Below, one piece after another: positions 45,753-55,086 of a stretch of DNA of 64,000 bases. Positions within the stretch are counted from its first letter, which is position 1. The number at the start of each line of letters is the position of its first letter. A program made the translations under genes and the position numbers. This DNA is from Mangrovibacter phragmitis (GTDB lineage: Bacteria > Pseudomonadota > Gammaproteobacteria > Enterobacterales > Enterobacteriaceae), in NCBI RefSeq assembly GCF_001655675.1, contig NZ_LYRP01000001.1:434001-498000 (forward strand). Direction: 5' to 3'. The notes below the pieces were generated by a model. The model had not been told where the DNA came from, ran no database searches, and worked only from the letters and a program-made list of their open reading frames with translations.

Positions 45753-45983
45753 ATGAACACTAACCTTGCAAATCTTCCTCAAGAAGACATGGATAAAATC
45801 AATGTAGACCTTGCAGCCGGAGCGGTTGCGTTTAAAGAACGCTACAACATGCCCGTTATTGCCGACCAGGTTGAGCGCGAACAACCCGAATCTTTGCGTC
45901 CATGGTTCCGTGAGCGCCTGGCTGCCCATCGTCTGGCATCAGTAAATCTTTCTCGCCTGCCTTATGAACCAAAGTCGAAGTAA
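45753..45983 (+). CDS. holE: HolE, DNA polymerase III theta subunit
   Basis: 76 residues, the E. coli length: [20 protein letters not shown] and [20 protein letters not shown] are family-diagnostic. Theta binds and stabilises the epsilon proofreading subunit in the polymerase core. The ATG at 45753 has AGGAG five bases upstream. In E. coli yobB and exoX follow it; here ptrB is the next gene on the opposite strand after 203 bp. Confidence 0.95.
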   Translation: MNTNLANLPQEDMDKINVDLAAGAVAFKERYNMPVIADQVEREQPESLRPWFRERLAAHRLASVNLSRLPYEPKSK

Positions 45984-46059
45984 TGATTACATCCAGTAGC
46001 AGTTAGTTACGTTCTGTCCGTTACTCTTCCTTATACAGATTTTCCTGATTGAAATATCT

Positions 46060-46080
46060 CACCCTGGCCGTGCCGGGGTG
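46060..46080. terminator. Hairpin between holE and ptrB
   Basis: CACCCTGGC-CGT-GCCGGGGTG (one mismatch). It lies between convergent holE and ptrB. The downstream T content is modest, so it is only a probable terminator. Confidence 0.55.
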
Positions 46081-46186
46081 GTTGTGTAAGAAGTGTACTA
46101 TGCATCAATGGAGTGGTGGTCTGTTGCCGAAATGATGAAATGTGGCAGGGAGAGACTCTGCCACTGGTTAACTGAAAACGGACAGG

Positions 46187-48250
46187 CTAACCAAGCCGTT
46201 GTTCAGCAAGTCCAATAAGGAAAGCGCACTCAAGTGCCACGGTATCGTAATACTGATAGCGACCTGATTTACCACCATGGCCAGTATCCAGGTCAGTCCA
46301 CAATAACAGAAGGTGGTCATCTGTCTTCAGTTCTCTTAACCGGGCCACCCACTTTGCAGGTTCCCAATACTGAACCTGGGAATCGTGTAGACCTGTGGTG
46401 ACCATCATATGCGGATACACTTGAGGTGTGACCTGGTCATAAGGGCTCCATGCCTTGATGGCCCAGTAATCTTCGGGGATATGTGGGTCGCCCCACTCTT
46501 CATATTCACCGGTCGTTAGCGGCAGAGATTCATCGAGCATCGTGGTCACAACATCAACAAATGGAACTTGTGCCAGAATGCCACGGAATAATTCAGGCCG
46601 CATGTTCGCCACGGCCCCCATCAACAACCCCCCTGCACTTCCGCCCATCGCATACAACTGCCCAGGTGCGCCCATTCCCCGGACCAGCAACGCTTCACAC
46701 ACATCAATAAAATCATTAAATGTATTAGGTTTGTGCGATAACTTGCCCTCTTCATACCAGGATTGCCCCAGCTCACCGCCGCCCCGTATATGAGCTATGG
46801 CGTATACAAAACCGCGGTCGAGCAAACTGAGCCGTGTAGTGCTGAAATCAGCGTCGATACTCTCGCCATACGCACCATAGCCGTATACCAGTAAAGGGTT
46901 CTGCCCCATTCTGAACTTATCTTTACGCCAGACCAGGGAAACCGGCACCTTAACCCCGTCCCGTGAGTCAATCCAAATCCTGTCGCTCTGGTAATTCTGC
47001 GAATCAAACCCGAACACTTCCTGCTGCTTCAATAAACGCCGTTCGCCAGTGAGCATATTCATTTCGAATACTGTTTGTGGGCGGGTCATTGAGGTATAAA
47101 CATAGCGCAGCCATTCATTGTCTGGCTCATGATTATTACTGGTCCAGACAACCCAGGCAGGGTCATCAAGTACCAGTCGCTGCTGGCGGCCATTTCTGTT
47201 GTCAATCAGGCGTAACTGCGTCAGTCCATTTTCACGCTCCTCAATAACCACCCAGTGAGTAAAGAGCGTAAAATCCTCGACCATTACGGTATGGCTTGCA
47301 GCCTGCACAACTGCCCATGTATCCCGTTTTGTTTCCGGACTGCAGTACAACCCAAAATTTTTGCCATCCTGGTTTGAACGTACCCAAAATTGCCCCTGGA
47401 AATGGTCAATGTCATACTCATGCTGCGTTTTACGTGCAAGAAAACATTGCGGTATGGCGGATGAATCATTGGCATCCAGTAACCAGGCTTCACTGGTTGT
47501 GGTGCTGTGCAGGGCAATAATCACAAATTCCGTTGAGCGAGACTTATAGATGCCAACATAAAAACGATTATCTTCCTCTTGATAGACCAGTTCGTCATTT
47601 TCTGTCGCGTCACCCAGCCTGTGGCGCCACACCTGGTAAGGCAGCAAAGTCACTGAATGCTTTTTGACATAGTAAAACGTGGCGGAATCATTCGCCCATA
47701 CCACACTACCAGAAAGCTCAGTGACAGTGTCATTCAGCCATATGTCATTAGCCAGGTCTTTCACATGTAATTGATACTGGCGGCGAGAAACCCGGTCTTC
47801 CGTCACTGCCATCAGACGATTATCCGGAGAGACACTTAGTGCGCCCAAGTCGTAATATGCCCCTCCCTGAGCCCGCCTGTTGCAGTCGAGCAAAATATGC
47901 CACTCATCGTCAACATTCAGCTCTGCTGGCTGACGTTGCCAAACAGGATACTCCGCATTTTCATCAAAACACTGCCGGTAGCGATACCCGTTACGTTGCC
48001 AGGGAACACTGCTCTCTTTTTTGGGCAGACGGGCAACCATTTCCTCATAAAGGGCCTGCTGAAATTGCTCAAGAGGAGCCATAATTTGCATACAGTAATC
48101 ATTCTCAGCACGAAGATACCCCAGCACTTCGTGTGACTGACGTGAATCATCCCGTAGCCAGAAGTAATCATCATGCCTGACATCGCCATGCCGGGCTAAC
48201 AGGTGCGGGCGCTTTGCTGCCCGGGGAGGGATAACTGGCGAACGAGCCAT
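46187..48250 (-). CDS. ptrB: Oligopeptidase B (protease II)
   Basis: 687 residues (E. coli 686). An S9 prolyl-oligopeptidase-family enzyme: the nucleophile serine is in GGSAGGLLMG, the aspartate in TGLHDSQVQYWEPAKW and the histidine in DLDTGHGGKSGR. The N-terminal half is the propeller. It cleaves short peptides after Arg or Lys in the cytoplasm. The ATG at 48248-48250 has CAGGAGT upstream. The next gene on the same strand is yebF, with yebE absent. Confidence 0.96.
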   Translation of the reverse strand: MARSPVIPPRAAKRPHLLARHGDVRHDDYFWLRDDSRQSHEVLGYLRAENDYCMQIMAPLEQFQQALYEEMVARLPKKESSVPWQRNGYRYRQCFDENAEYPVWQRQPAELNVDDEWHILLDCNRRAQGGAYYDLGALSVSPDNRLMAVTEDRVSRRQYQLHVKDLANDIWLNDTVTELSGSVVWANDSATFYYVKKHSVTLLPYQVWRHRLGDATENDELVYQEEDNRFYVGIYKSRSTEFVIIALHSTTTSEAWLLDANDSSAIPQCFLARKTQHEYDIDHFQGQFWVRSNQDGKNFGLYCSPETKRDTWAVVQAASHTVMVEDFTLFTHWVVIEERENGLTQLRLIDNRNGRQQRLVLDDPAWVVWTSNNHEPDNEWLRYVYTSMTRPQTVFEMNMLTGERRLLKQQEVFGFDSQNYQSDRIWIDSRDGVKVPVSLVWRKDKFRMGQNPLLVYGYGAYGESIDADFSTTRLSLLDRGFVYAIAHIRGGGELGQSWYEEGKLSHKPNTFNDFIDVCEALLVRGMGAPGQLYAMGGSAGGLLMGAVANMRPELFRGILAQVPFVDVVTTMLDESLPLTTGEYEEWGDPHIPEDYWAIKAWSPYDQVTPQVYPHMMVTTGLHDSQVQYWEPAKWVARLRELKTDDHLLLLWTDLDTGHGGKSGRYQYYDTVALECAFLIGLAEQRLG

Positions 48251-48376
48251 AATAACTCCTGAAAATGGCACAACTGCCGCACAGGATATCACGCTAACTG
48301 CGCGTGGAGAGGAATTGCCTGTCATTATGAGGACATGCAAACCAGCTGTACAATAAACCCACTATTGTTTACGTAA

Positions 48377-48400
48377 AACCGGGCATATATATGCCCGGTT
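48377..48400 (-). terminator. Terminator of yebF
   Basis: AACCGGGCAT / ATGCCCGGTT with an ATAT loop, read on the minus strand and followed by TTTACG, seven bases after the yebF stop. Confidence 0.85.
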
Positions 48401-48407
48401 ATTCAGC

Positions 48408-48761
48408 CTAACGCTGGTAATCTGCATTACCTGCTTTGCAATCCACTGTTACCTGGTAGTGCAAATCTTGTTTTTGCCCCCGGACAACTAATGGTACAAC
48501 CCATGTATCGCCATTGTGGTGCATGTCTTTGACATTGACCCAGGCCACGGGGTCATTCTGCCCCAAGGCTTTCTGGTCGTCAGACCAACGCTGTAACCGG
48601 TTTTGCAGGTAATCATTTTTAACTGTTGCGGCAATATTTTCCGCTTTCATGTTCTCACAGGGAATGAGATTTACGCGTTTGGTTACCGCATTCGCCGCAG
48701 CGGATACAACCATCACAGTAAATGCCACCATACACCCTGTCAAAAAGCCTGTTTTATTCAC
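48408..48761 (-). CDS. yebF: YebF, secreted colicin-M-immunity-like protein
   Basis: 117 residues. A signal peptide (about 1-24, ending ANA) precedes a mature domain with KNDYLQNRLQRWSDDQKALG and HYQVTVDCKAGNADYQR, and two cysteines (about 35 and 107) likely form a disulfide, as in E. coli YebF. In laboratory E. coli YebF crosses the outer membrane through porins; its fold is related to Cmi. The start is GTG at 48759-48761 with GGAGTG upstream. The fusion-like E. coli neighbour yebE is missing. Confidence 0.93.
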   Translation of the reverse strand: MNKTGFLTGCMVAFTVMVVSAAANAVTKRVNLIPCENMKAENIAATVKNDYLQNRLQRWSDDQKALGQNDPVAWVNVKDMHHNGDTWVVPLVVRGQKQDLHYQVTVDCKAGNADYQR

Positions 48762-48828
48762 ATGCCACTCCGTGATTTATCAAGTTGTGAGAAAAGCATG
48801 GTACAAAACAGGCAACCTGCAAGTCGGT

Positions 48829-49116
48829 TCAGGCAACTTTCACTTTCTTTTCAACGGAAACTGGCAGGTTTTCGGTAACATCTGGTAACCTACCGGAGCG
48901 CAAAATACCGCTCAGTTCATCTTTATGTTCCGCAAGCCATAAGGCAAGCTCTTCGCGCAGCCCTCCTTCCAGCAAGACCGGAGAACTTTCCAGATAGTCA
49001 GTCAGGCATTCCGCCAGATCTAACATTTTGTCATAGGCATCGGCCTCTTTTTTGCTGACAAAAGACATTTTTTCCTCACCGTCTCTCACGACAACATATT
49101 TAACTACGACTGCCAT
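48829..49116 (-). CDS. yebG: YebG, SOS-induced DNA-damage protein
   Basis: 95 residues starting MAVVVKYVVVRDGEEKMSFV, then SKKEADAYDKMLDLAECL, matching E. coli YebG (96). The conserved N-terminal half is followed by a variable, charged tail. It is LexA-controlled in E. coli; the biochemical role is unknown. The second of two tandem ATGs is taken as the start by alignment. A near-perfect LexA box lies 15 bp upstream. Confidence 0.93.
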   Translation of the reverse strand: MAVVVKYVVVRDGEEKMSFVSKKEADAYDKMLDLAECLTDYLESSPVLLEGGLREELALWLAEHKDELSGILRSGRLPDVTENLPVSVEKKVKVA

Positions 49117-49130
49117 CATGCTGCTCCAAT

Positions 49131-49150
49131 TACTGTATTTATATCCAGTA
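49131..49150 (-). promoter_or_regulatory. LexA (SOS) box of yebG
   Basis: tactgtatttatatccagta differs from the consensus TACTGTATATATATACAGTA at two positions and keeps CTG-N10-CAG. It is 15 bp upstream of the yebG start, in a position to cover its promoter. Confidence 0.92.
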
Positions 49151-49187
49151 TACGTTAAAACTGAGCTAAAATGCAAACCCGCTGCCA

Positions 49188-49203
49188 ACGCAAACGTTTT
49201 CGT
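49188..49203 (+). promoter_or_regulatory. PurR operator of purT
   Basis: ACGCAAACGTTTTCGT matches the PurR consensus ACGCAAACGTTTNCNT at every defined position. It ends 39 bp before the purT ATG, as expected for a repressor site over the promoter. Confidence 0.92.
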
Positions 49204-49242
49204 ATATACTGCCGCTGTTTTTCTCACATCAGGTACTGCGAT

Positions 49243-50421
49243 ATGGCTATTTTAGGAACTGCGCTGCGTCCGGCAGCAACACGCGTAATGCTTCTTGGCG
49301 CTGGGGAACTGGGCAAAGAAGTGGCGATTGAATGTCAGAGGCTGGGTCTGGAGGTTATCGCCGTAGACCGGTATGCCGATGCCCCTGCAATGCACGTTGC
49401 TCATCGTAGCCATGTAATCAACATGCTCGACCCACAGGCACTGAAAAACCTGGTTGCAGAAGAAAAACCTGATTATATCGTGCCGGAAATTGAGGCGATC
49501 GCTACAGATATGCTGGTTGAACTGGAAAACCAGGGCCAAAAAGTTGTTCCCTGCGCCAAAGCCGCACGCCTGACAATGAACCGTGAAGGTATCCGCCGGT
49601 TGGCTGCAGAAGAATTGGCCCTTCCCACGTCCACATACCGTTTTGCTGATACGAAAGCAGATTTCGTTGCCGCAGCAGAGGAAATTGGTTTCCCGTGCAT
49701 CATTAAACCGGTTATGAGCTCTTCCGGAAAAGGGCAAAGTTTTGTTCGTGATGCCAGCCATCTGGATAAAGCATGGAGCTATGCGCAGGAAGGCGGCCGT
49801 GCAGGTGCAGGCAAAGTGATTATTGAAGGTGTCGTTGCGTTTGATTTCGAAATTACACTACTGACGGTGAGTGCGGCGGATGGTGTACATTTCTGCGCCC
49901 CTATAGGCCACCGCCAGGAAGATGGCGATTACCGTGAATCATGGCAGCCACAGGCAATGAGTGAGCTCGCGCTGAGCCGGGCACAGGCCATTGCTGAGAA
50001 AGTCGTTCTGGCGCTGGGTGGTTATGGCTTGTTTGGTGTGGAACTGTTTGTTTGTGGTGATGACGTCGTGTTCAGTGAAGTATCGCCTCGCCCGCATGAC
50101 ACCGGTATGGTCACCATGATCTCTCAGGATTTGTCAGAATTTGCACTGCATGTTCGCGCTTTTCTGGGGTTACCTGTTGGCGGTGTTCGCCAGTACGGCC
50201 CTTGTGCTTCAGCTGTCATCCTGCCGAACCTGACCAGCACAGATGTACGTTTTGGTGGTCTGGAAAATGCACTCAGTGCAGGCATACAAATCCGCCTGTT
50301 TGGCAAACCTGAGATTAACGGTACTCGTCGTATGGGGGTTGCGCTGGCAACGGGTGAAACGACAGAAGATGCAGTCGTCCGGGCAAAATCAGCATCCGGG
50401 AAAATACACGTTAAGGGTTAA
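49243..50421 (+). CDS. purT: Formate-dependent GAR transformylase 2
   Basis: 392 residues, the E. coli length. An ATP-grasp enzyme that makes formyl-GAR from GAR, formate and ATP in purine synthesis. N-terminal [18 protein letters not shown], then [13 protein letters not shown] and [20 protein letters not shown] are the family motifs for phosphate and metal binding. The ATG at 49243 gives the E. coli-like [17 protein letters not shown]; the longer frame upstream covers the PurR operator and is ignored. Confidence 0.97.
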   Translation: MAILGTALRPAATRVMLLGAGELGKEVAIECQRLGLEVIAVDRYADAPAMHVAHRSHVINMLDPQALKNLVAEEKPDYIVPEIEAIATDMLVELENQGQKVVPCAKAARLTMNREGIRRLAAEELALPTSTYRFADTKADFVAAAEEIGFPCIIKPVMSSSGKGQSFVRDASHLDKAWSYAQEGGRAGAGKVIIEGVVAFDFEITLLTVSAADGVHFCAPIGHRQEDGDYRESWQPQAMSELALSRAQAIAEKVVLALGGYGLFGVELFVCGDDVVFSEVSPRPHDTGMVTMISQDLSEFALHVRAFLGLPVGGVRQYGPCASAVILPNLTSTDVRFGGLENALSAGIQIRLFGKPEINGTRRMGVALATGETTEDAVVRAKSASGKIHVKG

Positions 50422-50446
50422 TCCCCGGCTCCAACAACAAAGACGA

Positions 50447-50469
50447 AAACGGCACCTCAGGTGCCGTTT
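50447..50469 (+). terminator. Terminator after purT
   Basis: AAACGGCAC / GTGCCGTTT with a five-base CTCAG loop (the arms can extend one pair inward), followed by GTATATG, 25 bases after the purT stop. It can also act on eda from the other side. Confidence 0.75.
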
Positions 50470-50499
50470 GTATATGACTCAACCAGTTAACTGGCCTGA

Positions 50500-51138
50500 T
50501 TATTTCGCGCCTTCAACAGCTTCACGGGCCAGGCGGGTAATACGGTCATAGTCGCCAGATTCCAGCGCATCAGCCGGAACCAGCCAGGAACCACCGATGC
50601 ACAATACGCTTTTCAGTGCCAGGTAGTCGCGGTAGTTTGCCGGAGAGATACCACCCGTTGGGCAGAAACGCACCTGAGAGAATGGGCCAGCGATGGCGGA
50701 TAAAGCTTTGGTGCCACCGTTAGCTTCTGCCGGGAAGAATTTGAACTCACGCAAACCGTAATCCATACCCAGCATCAGTTCAGAAACAGTGCTGATCCCA
50801 GGGATCAGTGGAATGGTACCTTCGGTTGCGGCTTTCAACAGGGAGTCAGTCAGACCCGGGCTGATAGCAAACTGCGCACCGGCTTCGGTCACTTCTGCCA
50901 GTTGTTGTGGATTGAGCACGGTACCAGCCCCAACGATAGCATCCGGCACTTCTTTTGCAATCAGACGAATAGCATCAATAGCGCAGGCAGTACGCAGTGT
51001 AACTTCCAGTACACGTACCCCACCGGCAACCAGTGCTTTTGCCATTGGCACTGCATGCTCAAGTTTATTGACAACAATAACCGGCACAACAGGACCTGTT
51101 TTCAGGATTTGTTCCGCACTTGTTTTCCAGTTTTTCAT
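50500..51138 (-). CDS. eda: KDPG/KHG aldolase
   Basis: 212 residues. The Schiff-base lysine is in [12 protein letters not shown] (about residue 133), the general-base glutamate in VLEVTLRT (about 45), and the phosphate-binding SGGISPANY-like stretch is [17 protein letters not shown]. It splits 2-keto-3-deoxy-6-phosphogluconate into pyruvate and glyceraldehyde-3-phosphate, the last step of the Entner-Doudoroff pathway, and also acts on KHG and oxaloacetate. It lies 56 bp after edd on the same strand. Confidence 0.97.
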   Translation of the reverse strand: MKNWKTSAEQILKTGPVVPVIVVNKLEHAVPMAKALVAGGVRVLEVTLRTACAIDAIRLIAKEVPDAIVGAGTVLNPQQLAEVTEAGAQFAISPGLTDSLLKAATEGTIPLIPGISTVSELMLGMDYGLREFKFFPAEANGGTKALSAIAGPFSQVRFCPTGGISPANYRDYLALKSVLCIGGSWLVPADALESGDYDRITRLAREAVEGAK

Positions 51139-51194
51139 CAGAGAATGTCTCCCGACAACGTTTAGTCAGCGTTACGGCGCAAATGCGCCGGGTG

Positions 51195-53006
51195 TTAGAA
51201 TGAAATACAGGTTGCGCCCTGTTCCGCCCCGGATAAGTTCTCGCGCAATGCACCGAATAACTCACGACCAGTCCCAACACGTTGAGCGCTGAGGTCCGGG
51301 TGGAACGGTTCACGTTCTTGTAGTTCCGCGCCGTCAACCAGCAAGGTTAGCTCGCCAGTCTGCCCGTTTACGCGGATCATGTCGCCATTACGGACTTTAG
51401 CCAAAAGCCCACCAGCATAAGCTTCCGGTGTCACATGAATTGCAGAAGGTACTTTACCGGAGGCACCGGACAAACGGCCATCCGTCACTAATGCAATTTT
51501 GAAACGACGGTCCAATAATACACCAAGTGGCGGCATGAGTTTATGTAATTCTGGCATTCCATTCGCTTTCGGGCCTTGATGGCGGACAACGACAACGCAG
51601 TCCTTATCAAGCAAACCCGCTTCAAATGCTGGAACGACATCGTGCTGGCTTTCAAAAACAATGGCAGGCGCTTCAATAATCTGATTTTCCACAGGCACTG
51701 CAGAAGTTTTCATCACTGCGCGCCCGAGGTTGCCACTCAATACTTTGGTGCCGCCATGTTGGGAGAATGGTTTATCAATAGAGGCAATAATATCGCTATC
51801 CAGTGATTCAGTTGCCCCTTCTCGCCAGTCAAGTTTGCCTTCATTCAGCCAGGGCTCCATGGTGTAATGTTGCAAACCAAAGCCCGCAACTGTATTGACA
51901 TCCTCATGTAACAAACCGCCTTTAATCAGTTCGCGCATCAGAACCGGTACACCACCCGCAGCCTGAAAGTGATTGATGTCCGCCGGGCCATTGGGGTAAA
52001 GACGCGCCAACAACGGAACAACCGAAGAAATTTCGGAAAAGTCATCCCAGTTAATAATAATGCCTGCGGCACGCGCCATTGCGACCAAATGCATAGTGTG
52101 ATTAGTGGAACCACCTGTGGCCAGCAGTGCGACGATGCCATTGACCACCACTTTCTCATCAATCATTTTGCCCAGTGGCATCCACTCATTCCCATTACCG
52201 GTAAGGCGTGTTACCTGACGTGCGGCTGCGCATGTCAGCTCTTTACGCAGAGGCGCATCCGGATGGACAAATGACGACCCGGGTAACTGCATCCCCATGA
52301 ACTCAATCACCATCTGGTTGGTGTTCGCTGTACCATAAAATGTGCAGGTACCCGGCGCGTGGTAAGAGGCAGCTTCAGATTCAAGTAATGCTGCACGGTC
52401 AACTTTCCCTTCTGCATACAACTGACGAATACGCACTTTTTCTTTATTAGCCAGCCCGCTCGCCATTGGGCCTGATGGCACAAACACCGACGGCAAATGC
52501 CCGAATGACAGTGCAGCCATCGCCAACCCGGGCACAATTTTGTCGCACACACCAAGGAATAACGCGCCATCAAACATATTATGAGACAAGCCCACCGCCG
52601 CTGACATGGCAATCACTTCACGACTGAGCAGCGAAAGCTCCATTCCATCCTGGCCTTGCGTCACACCATCGCACATAGCCGGAACACCACCAGCCACCTG
52701 GCCTACTGCGCCCACGGAGTGCAGTGCCTCGCGAATAATTTGTGGATAAGTTTCATAAGGTTGATGCGCAGACAGCATGTCGTTATAGGCTGTAATGATG
52801 CCAATGTTGCTGCGCAGCATATTTTTTAAAGAGGCTTTATCTTCTGCCTGGCAGGCAGCAAACCCATGAGCCAGATTGCCACACGCCAGTTCTGCACGGT
52901 GCACTGTTTTACTTTTCGCCTGTTCAACGCGGGCCAGATAAGCTTCCCGGGTTGCGTGTGAGCGTTCAATAATTCTATTTGTTACGCGTAACAATACAGA
53001 GTTCAT
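51195..53006 (-). CDS. edd: 6-phosphogluconate dehydratase
   Basis: 603 residues, the E. coli length. An IlvD/Edd-family 4Fe-4S dehydratase; cluster cysteines are in [33 protein letters not shown] and [15 protein letters not shown]. It turns 6-phosphogluconate into KDPG. It is first in the edd-eda operon. Upstream on the same strand come the zwf terminator and a GntR-type operator, which fits gluconate-inducible control as known in E. coli. Confidence 0.97.
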   Translation of the reverse strand: MNSVLLRVTNRIIERSHATREAYLARVEQAKSKTVHRAELACGNLAHGFAACQAEDKASLKNMLRSNIGIITAYNDMLSAHQPYETYPQIIREALHSVGAVGQVAGGVPAMCDGVTQGQDGMELSLLSREVIAMSAAVGLSHNMFDGALFLGVCDKIVPGLAMAALSFGHLPSVFVPSGPMASGLANKEKVRIRQLYAEGKVDRAALLESEAASYHAPGTCTFYGTANTNQMVIEFMGMQLPGSSFVHPDAPLRKELTCAAARQVTRLTGNGNEWMPLGKMIDEKVVVNGIVALLATGGSTNHTMHLVAMARAAGIIINWDDFSEISSVVPLLARLYPNGPADINHFQAAGGVPVLMRELIKGGLLHEDVNTVAGFGLQHYTMEPWLNEGKLDWREGATESLDSDIIASIDKPFSQHGGTKVLSGNLGRAVMKTSAVPVENQIIEAPAIVFESQHDVVPAFEAGLLDKDCVVVVRHQGPKANGMPELHKLMPPLGVLLDRRFKIALVTDGRLSGASGKVPSAIHVTPEAYAGGLLAKVRNGDMIRVNGQTGELTLLVDGAELQEREPFHPDLSAQRVGTGRELFGALRENLSGAEQGATCISF

Positions 53007-53132
53007 AAAAGGTCCTCATAGTTCTGTCTGCCATCGGCAGTTTTGTCGGATATATCAGTGAGATTTAAAATAGCTCTGATTCCTGATATACCGCACTCCA
53101 GGGGCAAAATCGCTTCAGTTAGTGTAAATAAA

Positions 53133-53166
53133 AAAGCCCCGCTGGTGAATCCAGTCAGGGCTTTAA
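53133..53166 (-). terminator. Terminator of zwf
   Basis: On the minus strand AAAGCCCTGACTGG-ATTCA-CCAGCGGGGCTTTTTTATTT: a GC stem (with a small internal mismatch) followed by a run of six T. It is 77 bp after the zwf stop and 127 bp before the edd start. Confidence 0.85.
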
Positions 53167-53200
53167 TTTAAAAAAAATTACCTGCTTTCTGTGTTAGATC

Positions 53201-53216
53201 ATGTTACCGGTAAAGT
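53201..53216 (-). promoter_or_regulatory. GntR-type operator upstream of edd
   Basis: ATGTTACCGGTAAAGT matches the E. coli GntR operator consensus ATGTTACCGGTAACAT at 14 of 16 bases, with the palindromic core intact. GntR releases edd-eda in the presence of gluconate in E. coli. The site lies 195 bp before the edd start, on the far side of the zwf terminator. Confidence 0.7.
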
Positions 53217-53242
53217 TACAGCTAACTGCTCCCCTGCAGAAC

Positions 53243-54718
53243 TTACTCGAACTCGTTCCAGGAACGGCCATCACGGGTGATCATGGCGACTGAGGCTACA
53301 GGCCCCCAGGTCCCGGCCTGATAAGGTTTTGGCGCTTCATTATCAGCGGCCCAGGCTTCGGTAATGGAGTCAACCCATTTCCAGGCCTCTTCCACTTCAT
53401 CGCGGCGCACAAACAGGGCCTGAATACCACGCATTGTTTCCAGTAGCAGGCGCTCATAAGCGTCTGCCAGGTGGGTTTGGTTAAAGGTTTCGGAGTAGCT
53501 CAGGTCAAGTTTTGTCGTTTGCAGGTTGTGCTTATGATCAAGACCTGGCACTTTGTTCAGAATCTGAATATCAACGCCCTCATCAGGTTGCAGTCGAATA
53601 GTCAGTTTATTCTGTGGTAACTCCTGCCAGGACTCTTTAAACAGGTTCAGTTCCGGATTCTTGAAGTAAACAACTACCTCAGAGCATTTAGCCGGTAAGC
53701 GTTTACCGGTGCGCAGGTAGAATGGAACTCCCGCCCAACGCCAGTTATCGATATCAACACGGATGGCGACAAAGGTTTCAGTGCCACTGCTTTTGTTCGC
53801 TCCTTCTTCTTCCAGGTAACCTGGCACTTTTTTGCCCTGTGCAAAACCAGAGGTATATTGACCGCGCACCGTTTTTTCACGCACATTTGAGCGATCAATG
53901 CGGCGTAGCGATTTCAGTACCTGAACTTTGGCATCACGGATGCTGTCCGCCGTCAGGTCAGATGGTGGTGACATGGCAATCATGCACAAAATTTGCAGCA
54001 GGTGGTTTTGAATCATATCGCGCATCTGCCCGGCTTTATCAAAATAGCCCCAGCGCCCTTCAATCCCCACTTCTTCTGCTACGGTAATTTCCACATGGTC
54101 AATGGTCCGGTTGTCCCAGTTATTAACAAACAATGAGTTGGCAAAACGTAGTGCCAGCAGGTTCAGTACCGTTTCTTTCCCTAAATAGTGGTCAATACGG
54201 TACACCTGGCACTCTTCAAAATATTTCCCAACCTGGTTGTTAATCTCCTGAGAAGTTTCCAGAGACGTACCCAGCGGTTTTTCCATGACAACACGCGCAG
54301 GTTTGGCATTCAGTTTCGCCTCGCCCAGCCCTTTGCAAATAGCGCCAAAAGTGCTGGGTGGCATAGCGAAGTAGTTAATGGTGGTACGGTTTTTCTGATC
54401 AAGCACTTTACCCAACCGGGTAAATGCTTTGGTATCGTTGACATCCAGGTTACAGAATTCCAGCCGCGCGCTGAGTTTGTCCCACAACGCTTCGTTGATT
54501 TTCTCTTTCATGAAGGTTTCCAGCGCTTCACGAATCACTTTGGTGTACTCAGCTTTGTCCCAGTCAGCACGCCCTACGCCAATAATGCGCGTGTCGTCAT
54601 GGAGTTGGCCCGCTTTCTCCAATTGATACAGGGAAGGCAACAGTTTCCGGCGCGCCAGGTCACCTTTCGCACCGAAAATAACCAGGTCACATGCCTGAGC
54701 TGTTTGCGTTACCGCCAT
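53243..54718 (-). CDS. zwf: Glucose-6-phosphate 1-dehydrogenase
   Basis: 491 residues, the E. coli length. The NADP-binding segment is VIFGAKGDLARRKLLPSL (about 13-30), the active-site signature is RIDHYLGKETVLNLLALRF (about 174-192) and a later EKPLGTSLE. It oxidises glucose-6-phosphate to 6-phosphogluconolactone, feeding both the pentose-phosphate pathway and edd-eda. The ATG at 54718 has GAGGAGAC upstream. Divergent from hexR. Confidence 0.98.
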   Translation of the reverse strand: MAVTQTAQACDLVIFGAKGDLARRKLLPSLYQLEKAGQLHDDTRIIGVGRADWDKAEYTKVIREALETFMKEKINEALWDKLSARLEFCNLDVNDTKAFTRLGKVLDQKNRTTINYFAMPPSTFGAICKGLGEAKLNAKPARVVMEKPLGTSLETSQEINNQVGKYFEECQVYRIDHYLGKETVLNLLALRFANSLFVNNWDNRTIDHVEITVAEEVGIEGRWGYFDKAGQMRDMIQNHLLQILCMIAMSPPSDLTADSIRDAKVQVLKSLRRIDRSNVREKTVRGQYTSGFAQGKKVPGYLEEEGANKSSGTETFVAIRVDIDNWRWAGVPFYLRTGKRLPAKCSEVVVYFKNPELNLFKESWQELPQNKLTIRLQPDEGVDIQILNKVPGLDHKHNLQTTKLDLSYSETFNQTHLADAYERLLLETMRGIQALFVRRDEVEEAWKWVDSITEAWAADNEAPKPYQAGTWGPVASVAMITRDGRSWNEFE

Positions 54719-55086
54719 CTTTGTCTCCTCGTTATGTCTGGCCTGATACTCAGCCAGGCGCTTATCTGTAATTTTCTTTCATACTAATGTACTGTGTTTA
54801 CATCTTTAACAACACTGTACAGATGCCAAAAGGCATTTTATTGACTAAGTTTTAAAGAATTGTCAGTTTTACGCCTCGTCTGGCTTGTTTCTGCGGGCAA
54901 ACAAGGCACGGTAAAGCAGATTTTGCTGTTATGAAAACAAGACTCTGATCATGTTATGAAAAAAAACAACAACATCCTGCCAGAGGTTGTATCCAATATC
55001 TGCTGCAAAAGCGTATATTCATCACAAAATTGACACGGTATCACCAGATGGCGAAATCGTCCTTATCAATGAGTGTGCTGTAATCT
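54719..55086. promoter_or_regulatory. Divergent control region of zwf and hexR
   Basis: 368 bp with no gene. It holds promoters of zwf (left) and hexR (right). TGTAATTTTCTTTCATA at about 54766-54782 has one good half (TGTAAT) of the HexR palindrome but a poor second half. I saw no certain SoxS/MarA box. The right half is A/T-rich with an A-run at 54958-54970. Confidence 0.5.
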
